A stretch of 39,404 nucleotides of DNA from Gemmatimonadaceae bacterium. GTDB lineage: Bacteria > Gemmatimonadota > Gemmatimonadetes > Gemmatimonadales > Gemmatimonadaceae. The translations under genes and the position numbers were made by a program. Positions 1-9,200 of this stretch are shown here, piece after piece. The stretch's first letter is position 1. Each line of letters opens with the position of its first letter. The notes under the pieces were generated by a model. That model made no database searches and was not told where the DNA came from. It worked only from the letters and a program-made list of their open reading frames with translations. Location of the stretch: NCBI GenBank assembly GCA_014377535.1, contig JACMPK010000121.1, forward strand, positions 1-39,404, read 5' to 3'.

Positions 1-169
1 CAGGCACCATCACGCGTTCAGCCAGCAGCAGCGCAGCCACGTCGTCGCGACCATGCGCGGCCAGTCCGGGCTTCGTCGCGACCGTGTACGGCGACCCGGA
101 CACCGTGACCGTACGACGGCGCCAGGTGTGATAGTCGGCTGGCGAAACGGAAGGTAGAGCGACTGACAT
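1..169 (-). CDS. Partial methyltransferase-like protein (N-terminus only)
   Basis: An open minus-strand frame starts at ATG 169 and runs off the left window edge, giving 56 residues. The segment around residues 30-50 (VATKPGLAAHGRDDVAALLL) resembles the start of class I SAM-dependent methyltransferases of the RsmC / 'methyltransferase small' type. In those, a TKPG or PGVF segment precedes a run of the form D-x-x-S/A-x-x-LL. The catalytic part (SAM-binding glycine loop, NPP-type motif) lies outside the window, so the substrate cannot be stated. No clear Shine-Dalgarno sequence precedes the ATG. The gene is divergent from the secreted protein at 343. The frame and codon use look like real coding sequence; the family name is an inference from a short segment. 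Confidence 0.5.
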   Translation of the reverse strand, partial: MSVALPSVSPADYHTWRRRTVTVSGSPYTVATKPGLAAHGRDDVAALLLAERVMVP

Positions 170-342
170 GGCGGCAGGCAGGTGAGACGCACGACGACGG
201 CAGCCCGAAGGCGAAGGATAACCCATCGGTTCAGGCCGGCCGCGCCATCACGACCCCGTGCACCCCGCTCGCACGCTTGAACACCGTTGCCAGTCGTCAT
301 GCCGACTGGCATGTTCCATGTTGTCCCTCCGCCCTACCGCTC

Positions 343-1461
343 ATGCATGCGTGGCCTGAACGATATTCGCCATTCGCTGTGCATCCGGTGCTCGCCGCGG
401 GCCTTGGCCTGCTCGCGGCACTCAACGCCGCGCAGGCGCAGCAGGTCCGCGGTCAGGCGTTCTTCAACCCGAATCGCGACGCCGTCTGGGGTGCGAGCAT
501 CTCGCTCATCGATTCGCTGGGCCGTGAGGCTGCGACCACGAAGTCGAACCGACGCGGTGAATACGCGGTCACGGCGCCGGCACCGGGCACGTACTGGCTG
601 CAGTTCTCGGCGCGCACCGTTGGGCGCAGCGCCTCGCCGGTCTTCGTGCTGGACAGCGGTGCGATCCTGCACTACGAACACATTTTCCGGCAGGGGCTGC
701 GTGCGCGTATCACCGGCGAGGACTTCACCGCACAATCCATCCTGCCTGAACAGTTTCGCGACAGCACGGCCGGCATCATCCTCCGGGGCACCGCGACGAG
801 AGGTCCGCACGTGAACGTCAGCGTGTTCGACGCGACGTCGGGGCGAGCGCTCGCCGGGGCGGAGGTCGCACTGGTCGCCATCGACTCGCGGTTCGACCAG
901 GTGCTCACGAGGCGCACCGGGGCGGATGGCAGCACAGGCTGGCGAGGCATGCAGCAGGGCTGGTACCGCGTCATCGCGCGACAGATCGGGGTGGAGCCTG
1001 GTGGAACCCGCTCGTTCCCGATCGTCGGCACTGCCGACGATATCAGCGTGATCCTCCGCCTTGGGAGTGTGACGGTGCTGGACGCAGTAACGGTGATGGA
1101 AAAGCGTATCACCGCCTTCGGCTTCAACCTGAAGTTGATGAGCCGGTACTATCTCGGCGGCAACGACCTTGCTGACCGCAACCGGTCCGCCCGAAGCGTC
1201 GATGACCTGATCATCTCGCTCGGGATTCCCGGGCTGTCCGTGCAGACCGGTGACATTTTTTCGATCATGGCGTATCGCGGTCAGCGCATCAGGGTGTTCA
1301 TCCTGGACGGCAGCCGCACCTCCAGTGACCTGCCGCTGGTAGAGCCGTCGGCGGTTGAATCGCTCATGTTCATCCCGCCACATGAGGCTGGGGCAATCTT
1401 CGGTGCCGACGCAAGCGGTGGCGTACTCATCATCAACACACGGCAAACCAAAAAACGCTGA
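343..1461 (+). CDS. Secreted carboxypeptidase-regulatory-like / TonB plug-like protein
   Basis: A 372-residue protein. The frame is open from a TTG at 277, but ATG 343 is preferred because it gives a normal signal peptide (hydrophobic residues about 14-30, cleavage after ALNAAQA). Residues about 35-110 look like a carboxypeptidase-regulatory-like (CarboxypepD_reg) beta-sandwich. A second similar unit follows at about 160-250. The last 110 residues look like a TonB receptor plug: a region reading SVDDLIISLGIPGL, a 'RGQRIRVFILDG' strand, and a GADASGGVLIINTR end typical of a plug's last strand. No beta-barrel follows: the stop codon comes immediately after the plug-like end. It is probably periplasmic or outer-membrane associated. 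It may act as an adaptor or surface protein in TonB-type uptake, but its role is unknown. Confidence 0.75.
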   Translation: MHAWPERYSPFAVHPVLAAGLGLLAALNAAQAQQVRGQAFFNPNRDAVWGASISLIDSLGREAATTKSNRRGEYAVTAPAPGTYWLQFSARTVGRSASPVFVLDSGAILHYEHIFRQGLRARITGEDFTAQSILPEQFRDSTAGIILRGTATRGPHVNVSVFDATSGRALAGAEVALVAIDSRFDQVLTRRTGADGSTGWRGMQQGWYRVIARQIGVEPGGTRSFPIVGTADDISVILRLGSVTVLDAVTVMEKRITAFGFNLKLMSRYYLGGNDLADRNRSARSVDDLIISLGIPGLSVQTGDIFSIMAYRGQRIRVFILDGSRTSSDLPLVEPSAVESLMFIPPHEAGAIFGADASGGVLIINTRQTKKR

Positions 1462-1601
1462 TGTGCCGGCAGAAAGTGCGCATCTTGGCAAGAAGCGTGA
1501 AGACCGGCGCCTGAACGGCCGATAACAGCATATATCGAGCAGTGCACGGCACCGATGTCGTGGCGGAGTGACTCGAGACCTCTGTTCACACCGAGACGAT
1601 C

Positions 1602-3404
1602 GTGGCCGTCAGTCATGGAACGATGCTTCAACAAGGTCGAGCCGATGTGGATCGTGCGCTCGGCCTGATTGTGCTCCTTCACCTGCCCGTGGCGCTTGGA
1701 CTCGCGCTGCTGTACGGAACCTGGACCGTCGCCCTCGCGATCGCCGCCCCGGTTTCACTTGGCGTGTTCTGGCTGACCCGCGCGCGAGCCGGCGAGGCAC
1801 GCACGCGGCATGCCGTGGGTGCGGCGCTGATGACCTTTTCCGCGATCTTCATTCATCAGGCGCACGGAATGCTGGAGCTGCACTTCCACATCTTCGTCTG
1901 CCTGGCATTCCTGGTGACGTACCGCGATTGGCAGGTCCCGATCACGGCGGCCGCTGTCATCGCCGTGCATCATGTCGGCCTCATGTTCATCCAGAACTCG
2001 GGCATGCCGGTGTACGGCTTCCCCGTGGGTCATCACATCGCCTTCGGCATCGTGGCGCTGCATGCCGGCTTCGTGGTGATGGAGACCGCGGTGCTCGCAT
2101 TCATGAGTCTGCGCTTCGCACGCGAAGTAAGCGAGGCCGATGCGCTGCAGGCGGTCGCGAAGGAACTCGCGCGCGGCAACCTCGAGGTCGAGGTGCATGG
2201 TGGTGTCATTGCCGACGCCTATCGCCAGACGCAGGCTGTCGTACGGGCCCTCGTTTCCGAGGCCACGGCCGTCTCTGCCGCGACCCGGCGGAACGACTTC
2301 TCCCGTCGCGGCAACACGGAATTGTTTCAGGGCTCGTTCCTTCAGGTCATCGTGGGCCTGAATGAATCGATGGACATCGTGCAGACGGCGCAGCGCACGG
2401 TCGCCGCACAACGCGACGAGGCACTCACTTTCCTCAGTGCGCTGCGCACTGCGGTTGACGGTGTCGCGGATCGCGACATGACGTCACGCCTCACCGGCAC
2501 CTACACCGGTGACCAGGACGCGGCGCAGTCCGCATTCAACAATGCCGTGCAGCGGCTCGAGGACACGCTGGCTGACGCGTCCACACTGGCCGGCAAGTGT
2601 CATGACGCCAGCGCCGACATCTCCGTCGGCAGCACGCGGCTGGCGCGTGGTGCCTCGGAGCAGGCAGCCGCCGTCGAGGAATCATCGGCATCGCTGCAGG
2701 AACTCAGCGCCATGACGCGCTCCACGTATGACCACGCCGTGCAGGCCCGTGCTCTCGCCGACACCACCAGCACGGCCGCGTCCAGCAGTGTGCACGCCAT
2801 GCACTCGCTGAGCGAGGCGATGGACAAGATCAAGCGAAGTGCCGACGAGACCGCGAAGATCGTCCGCACCATCGACGAGATTGCATTTCAGACCAACCTG
2901 CTTGCGCTGAACGCCGCGGTGGAAGCGGCGCGCGCCGGCGATGCGGGACGCGGGTTCGCCGTCGTGGCCGACGAGGTGCGCAGCCTGGCGCTGCGTAGCG
3001 CCGAAGCCGCGCGCAATACCTCCGACCTGATCGCGGACTCGGTCACGTATGCAGCCACGGGTGCCAGGCTCTCCGCCGACGTCTCGGCGCGACTGGCCGA
3101 CATCGACGTGCACGTGCAGAAGGTGCGCGAGGTGATTGCCGAGATCGCGCTGGCGAACCGGCAGCAGGCCGAGGGTGTGGACCAGATCACGACGGCCATC
3201 GAGCAGGTGAGCCGCGTCACCATGGACACCTCCGGCAACGCGGAGCAATCGCAGGAGATCGCGTCCGCACTCTCGGCCGAAGCCGCGCGAATGGCGCTGA
3301 TGCTGGCGGAGTTCACGGTGCGCAGCCGTCAGGATGGACCGCCGCCGCGGTCGAAGCGTCCGATATCCCAGCCTCGCCCCCGCACCGCGGCGCTGATAGG
3401 CTGA
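1602..3404 (+). CDS. Methyl-accepting chemotaxis protein with histidine-rich membrane sensor
   Basis: A 600-residue chemoreceptor. The start is GTG 1602 or ATG 1623; neither has a strong ribosome site. Residues about 20-175 form several hydrophobic helices with no large periplasmic domain. They carry nine histidines at 85, 88, 94, 96, 123, 124, 144, 145 and 154, including the segment LELHFHIF. Similar segments occur in other bacterial MCPs and diguanylate cyclases (recollection of family patterns). A HAMP-like stretch follows (about 175-320), including a nested unit of the form [10 protein letters not shown] that the second chemoreceptor in this window shares. The C-terminal signalling hairpin is canonical ([20 protein letters not shown], about residue 425), with an alanine/glutamate-rich adaptation region on each side. 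It should signal to CheA/CheW, none of which is in this window. The ligand is unknown. Confidence 0.9.
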   Translation: MAVSHGTMLQQGRADVDRALGLIVLLHLPVALGLALLYGTWTVALAIAAPVSLGVFWLTRARAGEARTRHAVGAALMTFSAIFIHQAHGMLELHFHIFVCLAFLVTYRDWQVPITAAAVIAVHHVGLMFIQNSGMPVYGFPVGHHIAFGIVALHAGFVVMETAVLAFMSLRFAREVSEADALQAVAKELARGNLEVEVHGGVIADAYRQTQAVVRALVSEATAVSAATRRNDFSRRGNTELFQGSFLQVIVGLNESMDIVQTAQRTVAAQRDEALTFLSALRTAVDGVADRDMTSRLTGTYTGDQDAAQSAFNNAVQRLEDTLADASTLAGKCHDASADISVGSTRLARGASEQAAAVEESSASLQELSAMTRSTYDHAVQARALADTTSTAASSSVHAMHSLSEAMDKIKRSADETAKIVRTIDEIAFQTNLLALNAAVEAARAGDAGRGFAVVADEVRSLALRSAEAARNTSDLIADSVTYAATGARLSADVSARLADIDVHVQKVREVIAEIALANRQQAEGVDQITTAIEQVSRVTMDTSGNAEQSQEIASALSAEAARMALMLAEFTVRSRQDGPPPRSKRPISQPRPRTAALIG

Positions 3405-3429
3405 CACCCGAAACACCATGCCCCTCACG

Positions 3430-3472
3430 ACTCGCGCCGCGTTCCCTGGACATCGGGAAACGCGGCGCGAGT
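3430..3472. terminator. Strong GC-rich hairpin between convergent genes
   Basis: A stem of about 17 bp (3430-3446 with 3455-3472, one bulged T) and an 8-base loop. It lies 26 bases after the chemoreceptor stop and 84 bases from the stop of the convergent HDOD gene. There is no U-tract on either strand, so it is terminator-like by position and stability only. It could serve both genes. Confidence 0.6.
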
Positions 3473-3555
3473 TGTGTACAGGTCATCCGCAATCGGGTTC
3501 GCTGTCGCCGCCGCGCGACGCAGGCCCCGACGACGCTCCACCAGTCAGGCAGCGT

Positions 3556-4425
3556 TCACACCTCGCCGTTCAACATCGGAAACACCTCCGCCACCTCGGC
3601 CTGCAGCGCCGCCGCCGTTTGCTCCAGGTCCGCCTCCGTGAGTCCAAGCGCCAGAAGTATTGCAGCACTGACTTCACCCGAATCCACAGTGCGTGCGTAA
3701 CCAAGCCCAGTGCTTGCGGCGAGATGATCGGCAACGTGCACGACCGCGCTCAGGTGTCGCTCGTGTGGCGGCAGCTGCATGGGGCGGTGGTGGTACCCCG
3801 TGACTCGCTGCAGTGCGACGGGAAATCGCCACGCGACACACAACGCCTCGCCGAACGCCTCGTGGCTTGCACCGAGGTGTTGCTCCTCTGCAGCGCGAAA
3901 CGAAAGCGACGGATCTGCGCAGACGGCGCCGATCACCGCGATAAACTCCTCGCGACAGGCCTGCAGCTCGACAATGATGCCGATGTCGTGCATCAACCCG
4001 GCAAGGAACGCCTCGCTGGGATCGACCTGTTCGATGTGGGACGCGAGCAGTCGCGCCCCAGCGGCGACCGCAATGGAATGCCGCCACAGTTCACGCGCCT
4101 CGAATGACGCACCTACGGCTCCGCCGCGAAACATGCGCGTGAGGCTGGCGGCGATCGCAATGCTCTTCACGGCCCCGAAGCCCAGGAGGGCGATCGCCGT
4201 GCCGACCGACGTGACTTCGCGCCGCACTCCGTAGTACGCCGAGTTCACGATGCGCAGCACGCGCGCCACGAGCGTCGGGTCCTTCGACAATACGCGGTCC
4301 AGGTCCTCGCCGGTCGCCTGCGGATTCTCCGCGACGCGCATCACCTCGAGCGCAATCTCCGGCAACGTCGCGAGCTGCCCGGCACGCGCGATTGCGGCAC
4401 GGATCAGTGCCGTGGTATCCGCCAT
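3556..4425 (-). CDS. HDOD-domain signalling protein
   Basis: ATG 4425 gives 289 residues. The frame stays open to 4500, but earlier ATGs lie inside the preceding REC-GGDEF-EAL gene, and the domain begins just after 4425. Residues about 15-210 match the HDOD family: 'LPEIALEVMRVAENP', then 'DPTLVARVLRIVNSAYYG' and a helix reading 'LLGFGAVKSIAIAASL'. These patterns are typical of HDOD proteins that act as output or partner modules in c-di-GMP, chemotaxis and two-component circuits. An HDIG tetrad is present (GLMHDIG, about residue 142), although most HDOD domains have lost the full metal site of HD-GYP enzymes. The gene starts 13 bases after the stop of the REC-GGDEF-EAL gene on the same strand, so it is probably the last gene of that operon. 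A regulatory rather than enzymatic role is likely. Confidence 0.85.
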   Translation of the reverse strand: MADTTALIRAAIARAGQLATLPEIALEVMRVAENPQATGEDLDRVLSKDPTLVARVLRIVNSAYYGVRREVTSVGTAIALLGFGAVKSIAIAASLTRMFRGGAVGASFEARELWRHSIAVAAGARLLASHIEQVDPSEAFLAGLMHDIGIIVELQACREEFIAVIGAVCADPSLSFRAAEEQHLGASHEAFGEALCVAWRFPVALQRVTGYHHRPMQLPPHERHLSAVVHVADHLAASTGLGYARTVDSGEVSAAILLALGLTEADLEQTAAALQAEVAEVFPMLNGEV

Positions 4426-4438
4426 GGCATCATGTGTG

Positions 4439-6217
4439 TCATCGGTGTCCGGCAGAGATACCTCCATGCGACGACAGCAGTGCGCCGACATCCGCGGCAC
4501 TCATTGGTTCCGCCAGCAGGAAACCCTGCCCGTAGGCACAGCCCAGCGCCTGCAGCAGCACCAGCTGCTCTTCCGTCTCGATACCCTCGGCAACGACCCT
4601 CAGCCCCAGGTTGTCTGCCAGTGTCACCACGGCGTGCAGCAGCGCCGCGTAATCGCGGCCGCGACAGGCGTTCGCCACGAAGCTGCGATCGACCTTGAGC
4701 ACGTCCAGCGGGAACTCCTGCAGGCACGAGAGCGACGAGTAGCCCGCGCCGAAATTGTCCATGGCGAGTTTGATGCCATGCGATCGCAATTCGGCCAGCA
4801 GGACCAGCGCCGACGATCGCTGCTGCATGATCTGCGATTCCTTGACCTCGAGCTGCAGCTGCGACGGGCGCATGCCGGCGTCCTGCACCACTTGCAGCGT
4901 GCGCTCCACCAGACGAGCGTCGGAGAACTGCGACTGCGACAAATTCACGCTGATGATGGATGGTGCGTTGACGCCAGCGGTGCGCTGCCACTGCATGAAC
5001 GCGGCGCACGCCTCGCGCAGCAGCTGCTCGCTCAGCGGCACGATCAGGCCCGTCTCCTCGGCAATCGGGATGAACGCCGCCGGCGAGATCGCGCCACGCA
5101 CCGGATGCTGCCAGCGCGCCAGGGCCTCGACACCGGCGATCGTGCGATCGTCGAGCGAAACGATCGGCTGGTGCATGAAAAAGAATTGCGAAGTGCCTAT
5201 CGCGTCCCGGAGCTCGTTCTCCGTCTCGATGCGATCGCGTACCGCGTCTCGCATGCCGGTCGTGAACGACACGTGGCAGGCCTTGCCGCGGGCCTTCGCC
5301 TCGTACATCGCGATATCCGCATCGCGCAGCATATCCTCGGGCGTCTCGTAGCCATCACGGCTGCACACCACGCCGATGCTGGCGGAGGACTGCACCGTGT
5401 GCGTGCCCAGCTGGTACGGCGCAGCGAGCGCGTTCAACAACCGGTCAGCGATCGCGTTGCGGATGTCCGGCTCGAACACATCATCCAGCACCACGACGAA
5501 CTCGTCGCCACCAAGCCGCGCCACCGTGTTTCCCGGAGCCTCGCGCGCCGTGGACTGTGTGGAGCGCAGGTTCCGCTGCAGACGGGTTGCGATGGACTGC
5601 AACAGCATGTCACCTACATCGTGCCCGAGGCTGTCGTTCGTCAGCTTGAAGCGGTCGAAATCCAGGAACATCAGCGTGAAGCCGTATGCTGGATCAACGC
5701 GGGCATGCGCCAGCGCGACCGTCAGGCGATCCATGAGCAGCGTGCGATTTGCAAGGCCGGTCAGCTTGTCCAGCCGAGCGGCGCTGGTGAGCTCCCCGAG
5801 CATCCGTTGGCGCTCCAGCACCGAGCCGACGCGGGCACGCAGCTCCGCGGCCGTGAACGGCTTGCGGATGTAGTCTACCGCGCCTGCAGCAAAGCACGCA
5901 GACAGCGTCTTGTTGCTTTCGCTTCCCGTTTCCATGATGACGGGAATCACGCGCAGCACCGGATCGGCGCGCAGCCAGTGCAGGACCTCGAGCCCGTTCG
6001 CGCCGGGCATCTCGTTGTCCAGCAGGATCAGGTCCGGAGTCTGCAGGCGAAGCTGTGCGAGGCCGTCCTCACCACTCGTCGCGGATGACATGCGTGTGTG
6101 CATCGGCTTGAGCATCGCACCCACCAGCGCGTGAATCGACGGATCGTCGTCGATCAGCAGCACGTGCGGTCCCGGCGTGTCAATGCACGCGCCGTCGGCC
6201 CGTGGCGCGCCGATCAT
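4439..6217 (-). CDS. REC-GGDEF-EAL response regulator (c-di-GMP turnover)
   Basis: A 592-residue protein. ATG 6217 overlaps the stop of the upstream hybrid kinase as ATGA, which fixes the start and implies translational coupling. The receiver domain is at about residues 15-130 (DDD acidic pocket, phospho-acceptor D67, lysine in the segment RKPF). The GGDEF domain has an intact GGDEF at 236-240. The RxxD inhibitory site just upstream is not recognisable (the aligned stretch reads APGNTV), so product feedback inhibition may be absent. The EAL domain (about 340-590) has E364 of EAL, the VNLS asparagine, LEVKES, LKVDRSF, AEGIE and GQGF. The usual DDFG motif reads D487-N488-F-G, so the second metal-ligand aspartate is Asn. 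It is the likely output of the kinase-receiver-Hpt protein encoded just upstream. Confidence 0.93.
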   Translation of the reverse strand: MIGAPRADGACIDTPGPHVLLIDDDPSIHALVGAMLKPMHTRMSSATSGEDGLAQLRLQTPDLILLDNEMPGANGLEVLHWLRADPVLRVIPVIMETGSESNKTLSACFAAGAVDYIRKPFTAAELRARVGSVLERQRMLGELTSAARLDKLTGLANRTLLMDRLTVALAHARVDPAYGFTLMFLDFDRFKLTNDSLGHDVGDMLLQSIATRLQRNLRSTQSTAREAPGNTVARLGGDEFVVVLDDVFEPDIRNAIADRLLNALAAPYQLGTHTVQSSASIGVVCSRDGYETPEDMLRDADIAMYEAKARGKACHVSFTTGMRDAVRDRIETENELRDAIGTSQFFFMHQPIVSLDDRTIAGVEALARWQHPVRGAISPAAFIPIAEETGLIVPLSEQLLREACAAFMQWQRTAGVNAPSIISVNLSQSQFSDARLVERTLQVVQDAGMRPSQLQLEVKESQIMQQRSSALVLLAELRSHGIKLAMDNFGAGYSSLSCLQEFPLDVLKVDRSFVANACRGRDYAALLHAVVTLADNLGLRVVAEGIETEEQLVLLQALGCAYGQGFLLAEPMSAADVGALLSSHGGISAGHR

Positions 6218-9200
6218 GGCGCGCCACGCGTGAGGCCGCCCGCCGTCGCCTGACCGCCGCGAATCGCGGCGCGACAGAGCGCAATCAGCGTCTCCACGGC
6301 CGCATCGCATTCGCGCTGCGTTCCACCGGATGCGGCGTAGCGCTCCACCTCGCGCGCCGCTGCACTGATCGACATGTAGCCGTAGCCACCGGCGGCGCCC
6401 TTGAGCTGGTGCGCCCTGGAGGCCAGTACGGCACGGTCGAGCGGCTGCCGGAGCCGTTCAAACGCCACCGCACGGTCCTCGAGCTGCAGCAGGAACATCT
6501 GGACCAGTTCCGCCATGTCCGGATCGTCCGCGAGATCGCTGAGCAGGATCGTGGCATCGTGCGTTGCCCTGTCATCATCAAGTGACTGCACGTCACGCGT
6601 GATGACGGCCCGTGCGGCGACATCAGGCGGTGTCGCCATGTTCACTGTTGCAACGGGCGTCGCAGCTGCGCCCTGCGTGCGCATCCACGCGGCGCAGACG
6701 GCAATCAGCCTGGCGCGGTCGATGGGCTTCGTGGCGTAATCGCTGCACCCCGCGTCGATGCACTTCGTCCGGTCCATCGACATCGCGTGCGCGGTGAGGG
6801 CGATGATCGGGATCGTCACGTTCCGCTTGCGCAGGGTGCGGGCAAGCGTGTAGCCGTCCATCACCGGCATCTGCATGTCGGTGATGAGCAGGTCGAATGG
6901 CTGCCCGGCCTGCCGGGCGGCGAGAATCATTTCCAGCGCGATCCGTCCATTCGCGGCGACGCTCACGTCCGCACCCGCACGAGCGAGGTGGTACGTGATC
7001 AGCCGTCGATTGTCCTCGCCATCCTCGGCCAGCAAGATGCGCCCGCTCGGCAGGACGGTTTCCTGCTCCCCGGCGATTTCGTCCGCACGACGATCCTGCG
7101 TGCATGCATCCAGGTTTTCGACCAGCGGTACGTCAGCCGCTGCCACCAGCGGCAGCTCCAGCACGAATCGCGATCCGCGCCCCGGCATCGTGAACTCAAG
7201 CGTGACCGTACCACCCATCAGGCCCGCCAGACGCCTGCAGATGGTCAATCCAAGACCCGTGCCGCCATGACGTCGTGTGACCGACGCATCCGCCTGCGTG
7301 AATGGCTGAAACAGCGTTCTCGCCTGCGCGCGCGTCATGCCCGGGCCGGTGTCCTGCACCTCTACACGCAACATGGACCCGCTGCCGTCGGGTGCCTGCA
7401 CCACGAGTGTCCGAACTTCGATGCGACCCACGTCGGTAAACTTCACCGCGTTACCGACGAGGTTGATCAGGATCTGCCGCAATCGCGTCGGGTCGGTCTG
7501 GATACGCTCCGGAATGGGCGTCGAGAGTGAACTCTGCAGCGTCACGTGCTTCGCCATCGCCCGCGCCTGCATCATGCTGTCCACGTCGAACAACAGCTGC
7601 GGCAGTTGCATCTCGACCTGGTCGACCACGAGCCGACCAGCCTCGATCTTTGACAAGTCCAGGATGTCGCTGATCACCACCAGCAGGTGTTCGCCCGCCC
7701 GCCTGATGGTGTCCACGGCGACAATGCCGCGCACCTCGCACTCGGTGCCGATCAACTCGTCGCGCAGGACGTCGGTATAGCCGAGGATCGCCGTCAGCGG
7801 TGTGCGGATCTCGTGGCTCATGTTTGCCAGGAACTCGCTCTTGGCATGACTCGCCATCGCAGCCTGCGCCGCCATGTCGTTGGCGAAGACCGTGGCGTCC
7901 TCCAGGGTGCGATTCGTCTCCAGCAGCAATCGATTCGCTTCCTCCGCCTCGGCGCGCGTGGCGCGCAGCAGCTCGGCCGCGACTTTCTGCGCCGAAATGT
8001 CAAAGCCGATCGCCACGTACTTTTCAATCGAGCCATCCTCGTGCAAATACGGCACGATGGTGCTGTCCACCCAGTACAGCGTGCCATCCTTGCGACGATT
8101 GCAGATTTCACCACGCCAGGCGCGTCCGCTGGCGATGGTGCGCCAGACTGCGGGCCAGAACTCCGGCGGGTGCATGCCACTATGCAGCATGCGATGATCG
8201 TTGCCGATCAACTCCTCGGGAGCGTATCCGCTGATGCGTGAGAAGCCGGTGTTCACGTCGATGATGCGGCCACGACGATCCGCGACCGAGAGGATGGAAT
8301 GTTCGTCGAGGGCGTTGCGCAACGCCGTGACCTCGCGCAACGCAGATTCTGCGTTGCGTCGGGCGTAGATCAGCTGGAATTCGGCTTCCTTGTTGACCTG
8401 GATGTCGCGCATCGAGCCAGCCAGTCGCACAGGCCGACCGTCGCGATCACGTTGCGCGCTGCACCGGGTGCGGAACCAGTGAAACTCGCCATTCCGCAGC
8501 CGCAGGCGGAGCGCCACGTTGAATGGCGTGTCATGCTGCATGAGGGCATCCAGTCCCTGCTGCGTCTCCGCCAGATCCTCCGGATGCACGCGCGCAAAGA
8601 ATGCGTCGCGAGGCACGCGTGGATACGGTCCGATGGGCTGATAACCAAGCAATTCCCACGCGCGAGGCGCCAGCCAGATGTCGCCGGTGGCGATCGTCCA
8701 GTCGAACAGCCCATCACTCGTGCCGGCGATCGCCGCGTCGTACCGGTCCTGCGCCTCCTCTGCGCGCTCCTCGAGCAGCTTGTTGACCGAGAGATCGAGG
8801 TTGATGCCCGTTGCTCGCAGGGGGGTACCGTCTGTCGCGCGTTCGATCACCTGCCCTGCGCCAAGCACCCAGGCCCACGAGCCATCCTTTCGACGCTGCC
8901 GGTGCTCGCACCGGAACTCGCGCGTGCGGCCGTCCAGATGCGCGGCCAGCTGCGACATCACGGCGTCACGATCATCCGGGTGCAGCAGGCTTTCCCACAT
9001 CGCGGCCGTCGGTTCGAATTCCTCCGCCGTGAAGCCCACGATCTCGGCTGACCGCGCATTGTAGATCACGTGACCGCTGGGCACATGCCAGTCCCATGTG
9101 CCCAGTCCGGCGCCACGCACCACCATCGCCATGCGATGCTCCTGTTCCTGCAGCGCCGTGACGTCGCTGAAGCTCGTGACGACCGACGTCACCTCGCCGG

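Noticed and set aside
334-1491. 385-codon minus-strand open frame
   Set aside because: It is antisense to the secreted plug-like protein, which has a signal peptide and family features.
4250-6088. 612-codon plus-strand open frame
   Set aside because: It is antisense to the REC-GGDEF-EAL gene, whose motifs are unmistakable.
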